Assembly (NCBI GenBank): GCA_036502295.1
Contig: DASXYU010000072.1
Span: forward strand, 1-64,000
Source: DASXYU01 sp036502295
GTDB lineage: Bacteria > Actinomycetota > Actinomycetes > Mycobacteriales > Jatrophihabitantaceae
DNA: 64,000 bases
Reading direction: 5' to 3'
Shown piece by piece: positions 61,823 to 64,000 of the stretch; positions within the stretch are counted from its first letter, which is position 1, and each line of letters opens with the position of its first letter. The notes under the pieces were generated by a model. That model was given only the letters and a program-made list of their open reading frames with translations, did not search any database and was not told the DNA's origin. The position numbers and the translations under genes were made by a program.

Positions 61823-62263
61823 TCATCGCCGTGCGGGCAGGCCCCCGACCACCGGAATTCCCGCAGCGGCCGCGCGCAGCTGAGCGGCGACCACCTCGGC
61901 CGCGGCGATCGGGGCGAGCGGCATGGCCATCACGTCGTCGGCGAGCGACCAGCTCGCCAGCCACGCGTCCTGCTGACGCGCGATGAGGACGACGATGCGC
62001 GGGCAATCGGTGAGTTCGTTCTTGAACTGGCGAGCCAGTCCCATGCCGCCGGTGGGCTGCGCCTCGCCGTCCAGGATCACGAGGTCGAGACTGCCCTCAT
62101 CGAGCTGCGCGACGACCTGGGCGTTGGTGGCGCACTCGACCCAGTCGATGCGCCCCACATCCTGGGCGGGACGGCGCCCGACGGCGGTCCGGACGGCCGC
62201 GCGCAGCTCGGCGGAGTTGCTGTAGATCAGGACGTTCACAGGTGCCGTCGCAGGTGCCGTCAT
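61823..62263 (-). CDS. Receiver-domain-like protein (orphan response-regulator fold)
   Basis: 146 residues from ATG 62263 with TACGAT 7 nt upstream. NVLIYSNSAELRAAVRTAV and LDLVILDGEAQPTGGMGLARQFK resemble a response-regulator receiver domain with the phospho-Asp (ILDGEA). The acidic pair near the N-terminus is missing (YSNS), so canonical phosphorylation is doubtful. No output domain. It is 7 nt upstream of trpD. Role unknown. Confidence 0.8.
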   Translation of the reverse strand: MTAPATAPVNVLIYSNSAELRAAVRTAVGRRPAQDVGRIDWVECATNAQVVAQLDEGSLDLVILDGEAQPTGGMGLARQFKNELTDCPRIVVLIARQQDAWLASWSLADDVMAMPLAPIAAAEVVAAQLRAAAAGIPVVGGLPARR

Positions 62264-62270
62264 GCCCCGA

Positions 62271-62276
62271 ATCGTA
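62271..62276 (-). promoter_or_regulatory. -10 box TACGAT (leaderless)
   Basis: TACGAT, 7 nt before ATG 62263. Confidence 0.5.
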
Positions 62277-62372
62277 ACGGTCCCACGCCGCCGGCGTCGC
62301 GCCGGTGTCACGCTGACAAGTAACACTCCGACACGACGGGCACCCCGCCGACACGGACAAGCTCTGACCCGC

Positions 62373-62378
62373 AATAAT
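62373..62378 (+). promoter_or_regulatory. -10 box AATAAT for ctaE (leaderless)
   Basis: AATAAT, 6 nt before GTG 62385. Confidence 0.4.
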
Positions 62379-62384
62379 GCGTTT

Positions 62385-63026
62385 GTGACCTCGACTGCTA
62401 CGGCCTCCAGCTTCGAGTCCAGCAAAGTGCACTCGCTGACACGTCCGAACGTCGTCAGTGTCGGCACGATCGTCTGGCTCTCCAGCGAACTGATGTTCTT
62501 CGCAGGTCTTTTCGCGATGTACTTCACGACGCGTGCGGTGCACGCCGCGCAGTGGCCGATGGCCATCGGACCGGGCTATGGCGAGCACACCGGCGAAGCC
62601 GTGAAGCTCAGCCTCGGCTACGCGACGCCGTTCACCGTCATCCTCGTCGCTTCCAGCTTCACCTGTCAGTGGGGCGTCTTCGCAGCGGAGAAGGGTGACG
62701 TCTTCAAACTGCGTCGCTGGTTCACCCTTACCTTCCTGATGGGCCTGATCTTCGTCCTCGGCCAGGCGAACGAGTACCGGATGCAGGTCCACGACGGAAA
62801 CACCATCGCAAGCAGCGCGTACGGTTCCGTCTTCTTCCTCACCACAGGCTTCCACGGGCTGCACGTCATCGGCGGCCTGGTTGCCTTCGTCCTCTTCCTG
62901 ATCCGCACCACACTCGGCAAGTTCACGCCTGCACAGGCCACGGCTGCGATCGTCGTGTCCTACTACTGGCACTTCGTCGACGTGGTCTGGATCGCCCTGT
63001 TCGCCGTCATCTACATCATTCGCTGA
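62385..63026 (+). CDS. ctaE: Cytochrome c oxidase subunit III
   Basis: 213 residues from GTG 62385. Five TM helices are visible. WLSSELMFFAGLFAMYF, FFLTTGFHGLHVIGGLV and YYWHFVDVVWIALFAVIYI are subunit III signatures. It belongs to the aa3 oxidase of the actinobacterial bcc-aa3 supercomplex. It is followed after 27 nt by qcrC, as in Rv2193-Rv2194. Confidence 0.96.
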   Translation: MTSTATASSFESSKVHSLTRPNVVSVGTIVWLSSELMFFAGLFAMYFTTRAVHAAQWPMAIGPGYGEHTGEAVKLSLGYATPFTVILVASSFTCQWGVFAAEKGDVFKLRRWFTLTFLMGLIFVLGQANEYRMQVHDGNTIASSAYGSVFFLTTGFHGLHVIGGLVAFVLFLIRTTLGKFTPAQATAAIVVSYYWHFVDVVWIALFAVIYIIR

Positions 63027-63053
63027 CCGTCCACCCTGGGTGAAAGGACTTTC

Positions 63054-63956
63054 GTGAGTAACGAGTTCGACGCGCCGGACGGTGTGACCGCCGAGCGAAG
63101 CCAGCTGAGCGAGGAATACGGCTTCAGCCACCACGACAAGGCCTCGGCTGCGCCTGCACGGCAGCGCCGCACCAAGAGCGGCAGGAAGGGCCGGCTGCGC
63201 CGTAGCTTCGCCGCGGCCGGCGTCCTCGGTGTCGCCCTCATCGGCATGGGTGGGGCTTTCACCATGCTCGCCGGCAACTCAGGCGCGGCCGACACCACCA
63301 CGTCGGCCGCGGATGTCCAGGCGGGCCAGGAGCTTTACGCCGTCAGTTGCATCACCTGCCACGGGGCGAACTTGCAGGGCGTCGAAGGACGCGGTCCGTC
63401 GCTGCTCGGTGTCGGTGCGGCCGCCGTCTACTTCCAGGTGAGCACCGGCCGCATGCCGGCCAGCGGTCAGGGCGCGAACGAGATCAGCAAGACCGCGAAG
63501 TTCGACGACCAGCAGACCCGCCAGCTCGCCACGTACGTCGAGTCGCTCGGCGGAGGCCCACAGATTCCCACTGGCAACCTGCGGAACACGGACCAGATGA
63601 GCGAGGGCGGGGTGCTCTTCCGCCTCAACTGCGCGTCTTGCCACGGCGCCACGTTCCGCGGTGCTCCGCTCTCTGCGGGCAAGACCGTGCCGTCGTTGAA
63701 CGATGCCAGCGACCTGCAGATCTATACCGCGATGCTGAGTGGTCCGGAGAACATGCCGGTGTTCAGCGACAACCAGATCACCCCTGACCAGAAGGCCGAG
63801 ATCGTCGCTTACGTGCAGACCCTCAAGGCATCGAATGACCCGGGCGGCAACGGCATCGCCCGCCTCGGCCCGGTCACCGAGACGATCGTCATCTTCGTGG
63901 TGGGCCTCGGCGCCATCATGATCGCCATCCTGTGGATCGGAGCGAAGTCGCAGTGA
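63054..63956 (+). CDS. qcrC: Cytochrome bc1 complex diheme cytochrome c subunit
   Basis: 300 residues from GTG 63054. An N-terminal TM (about 51-73) precedes two c-type heme sites: C99-C102-H103 (CITCHG) and C193-C196-H197 (CASCHG). A C-terminal TM (ETIVIFVVGLGAIMIAILWIG) anchors it. It passes electrons directly to the aa3 oxidase. A GTGA overlap leads into qcrA. Confidence 0.96.
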   Translation: MSNEFDAPDGVTAERSQLSEEYGFSHHDKASAAPARQRRTKSGRKGRLRRSFAAAGVLGVALIGMGGAFTMLAGNSGAADTTTSAADVQAGQELYAVSCITCHGANLQGVEGRGPSLLGVGAAAVYFQVSTGRMPASGQGANEISKTAKFDDQQTRQLATYVESLGGGPQIPTGNLRNTDQMSEGGVLFRLNCASCHGATFRGAPLSAGKTVPSLNDASDLQIYTAMLSGPENMPVFSDNQITPDQKAEIVAYVQTLKASNDPGGNGIARLGPVTETIVIFVVGLGAIMIAILWIGAKSQ

Positions 63957-64000
63957 GTAGCGAGGAAACCAGCGGCCCCAGCCTCGACGAGCTGAAGGGC
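63953..64000 (+). CDS. qcrA: Ubiquinol-cytochrome c reductase iron-sulfur subunit, 5' end only
   Basis: GTG 63953 overlaps the qcrC stop; the 16 visible codons are acidic (SSEETSGPSLDELKG), cut by the window end. Identity rests mainly on the qcrC-qcrA-qcrB order. Confidence 0.75.
   Translation, partial: MSSEETSGPSLDELKG

Overview
This 64 kb window is a gene-dense, high-GC chromosomal segment of an actinobacterium. Gene content and order resemble two chromosomal blocks of Mycobacterium tuberculosis, recalled from memory rather than searched. The left block, about 1-32.7 kb, runs like Rv2366c-Rv2421c: CorC/HlyC, ybeY, phoH, HIT, rsmE, dnaJ, hrcA, hemW, lepA, rpsT, holA, comEC, comEA, degV, a GpgP-like phosphatase, rsfS and nadD. 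The right block, about 35.7-64 kb, runs like Rv2175c-Rv2195 in the opposite sense: an Rv2175c-like protein, a PknL-position kinase, aroG, an exoribonuclease, plsC, ArsA-like, SRPBCC, FadD15-like, pimB, NlpC/P60, DnaQ, trpD, ctaE, qcrC and qcrA. A carotenoid cluster (crtI, crtB, crtYd, crtYc) sits at the join. PimB and an MptA/MptB-type mannosyltransferase imply a mannosylated-lipid envelope. I cannot name the genus.

Layout. 0-8 kb holds RNA maturation and heat-shock genes with a DUF222-HNH gene (SOS-box promoter) and a SnoaL-like gene between them. 8-15 kb has hemW, a secreted RNase Sa homologue with its barstar-like inhibitor, three small-molecule enzyme genes, lepA and rpsT. 15-20.2 kb is the most accessory-looking part: a secreted matrixin-type protease, holA, then an 817-residue DUF4157 (eCIS-core) protein with a second, C-terminal zincin motif, overlapping by 4 nt an 85-residue partner. 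20-25 kb has competence genes and the mannosyltransferase. 25-33 kb has degV, leuS, the phosphatase, rsfS, an MFS exporter with a C-terminal extension, and nadD. 33-36 kb is the carotenoid cluster. 36-49 kb has peptidoglycan, kinase, DNA repair, aromatic amino-acid and glycolysis genes. 49-58 kb has lipid and sugar metabolism and cell-wall genes. 58-64 kb ends with the start of the cytochrome bcc-aa3 operon.

Regulation. More than twenty genes have a TANNNT -10 hexamer placed 6-9 nt upstream of their ATG or GTG, the arrangement expected for leaderless transcripts. Two divergent genes near 48.64 kb appear to share the TA of overlapping -10 boxes. The clear exception is the NlpC/P60 gene at 57-58 kb, whose long leader carries a c-di-AMP (ydaO) riboswitch. 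No rRNA, tRNA, CRISPR array, insertion sequence or prophage was recognised. The only gene-free stretch above 300 nt (58096-58419) is that riboswitch and its promoter.
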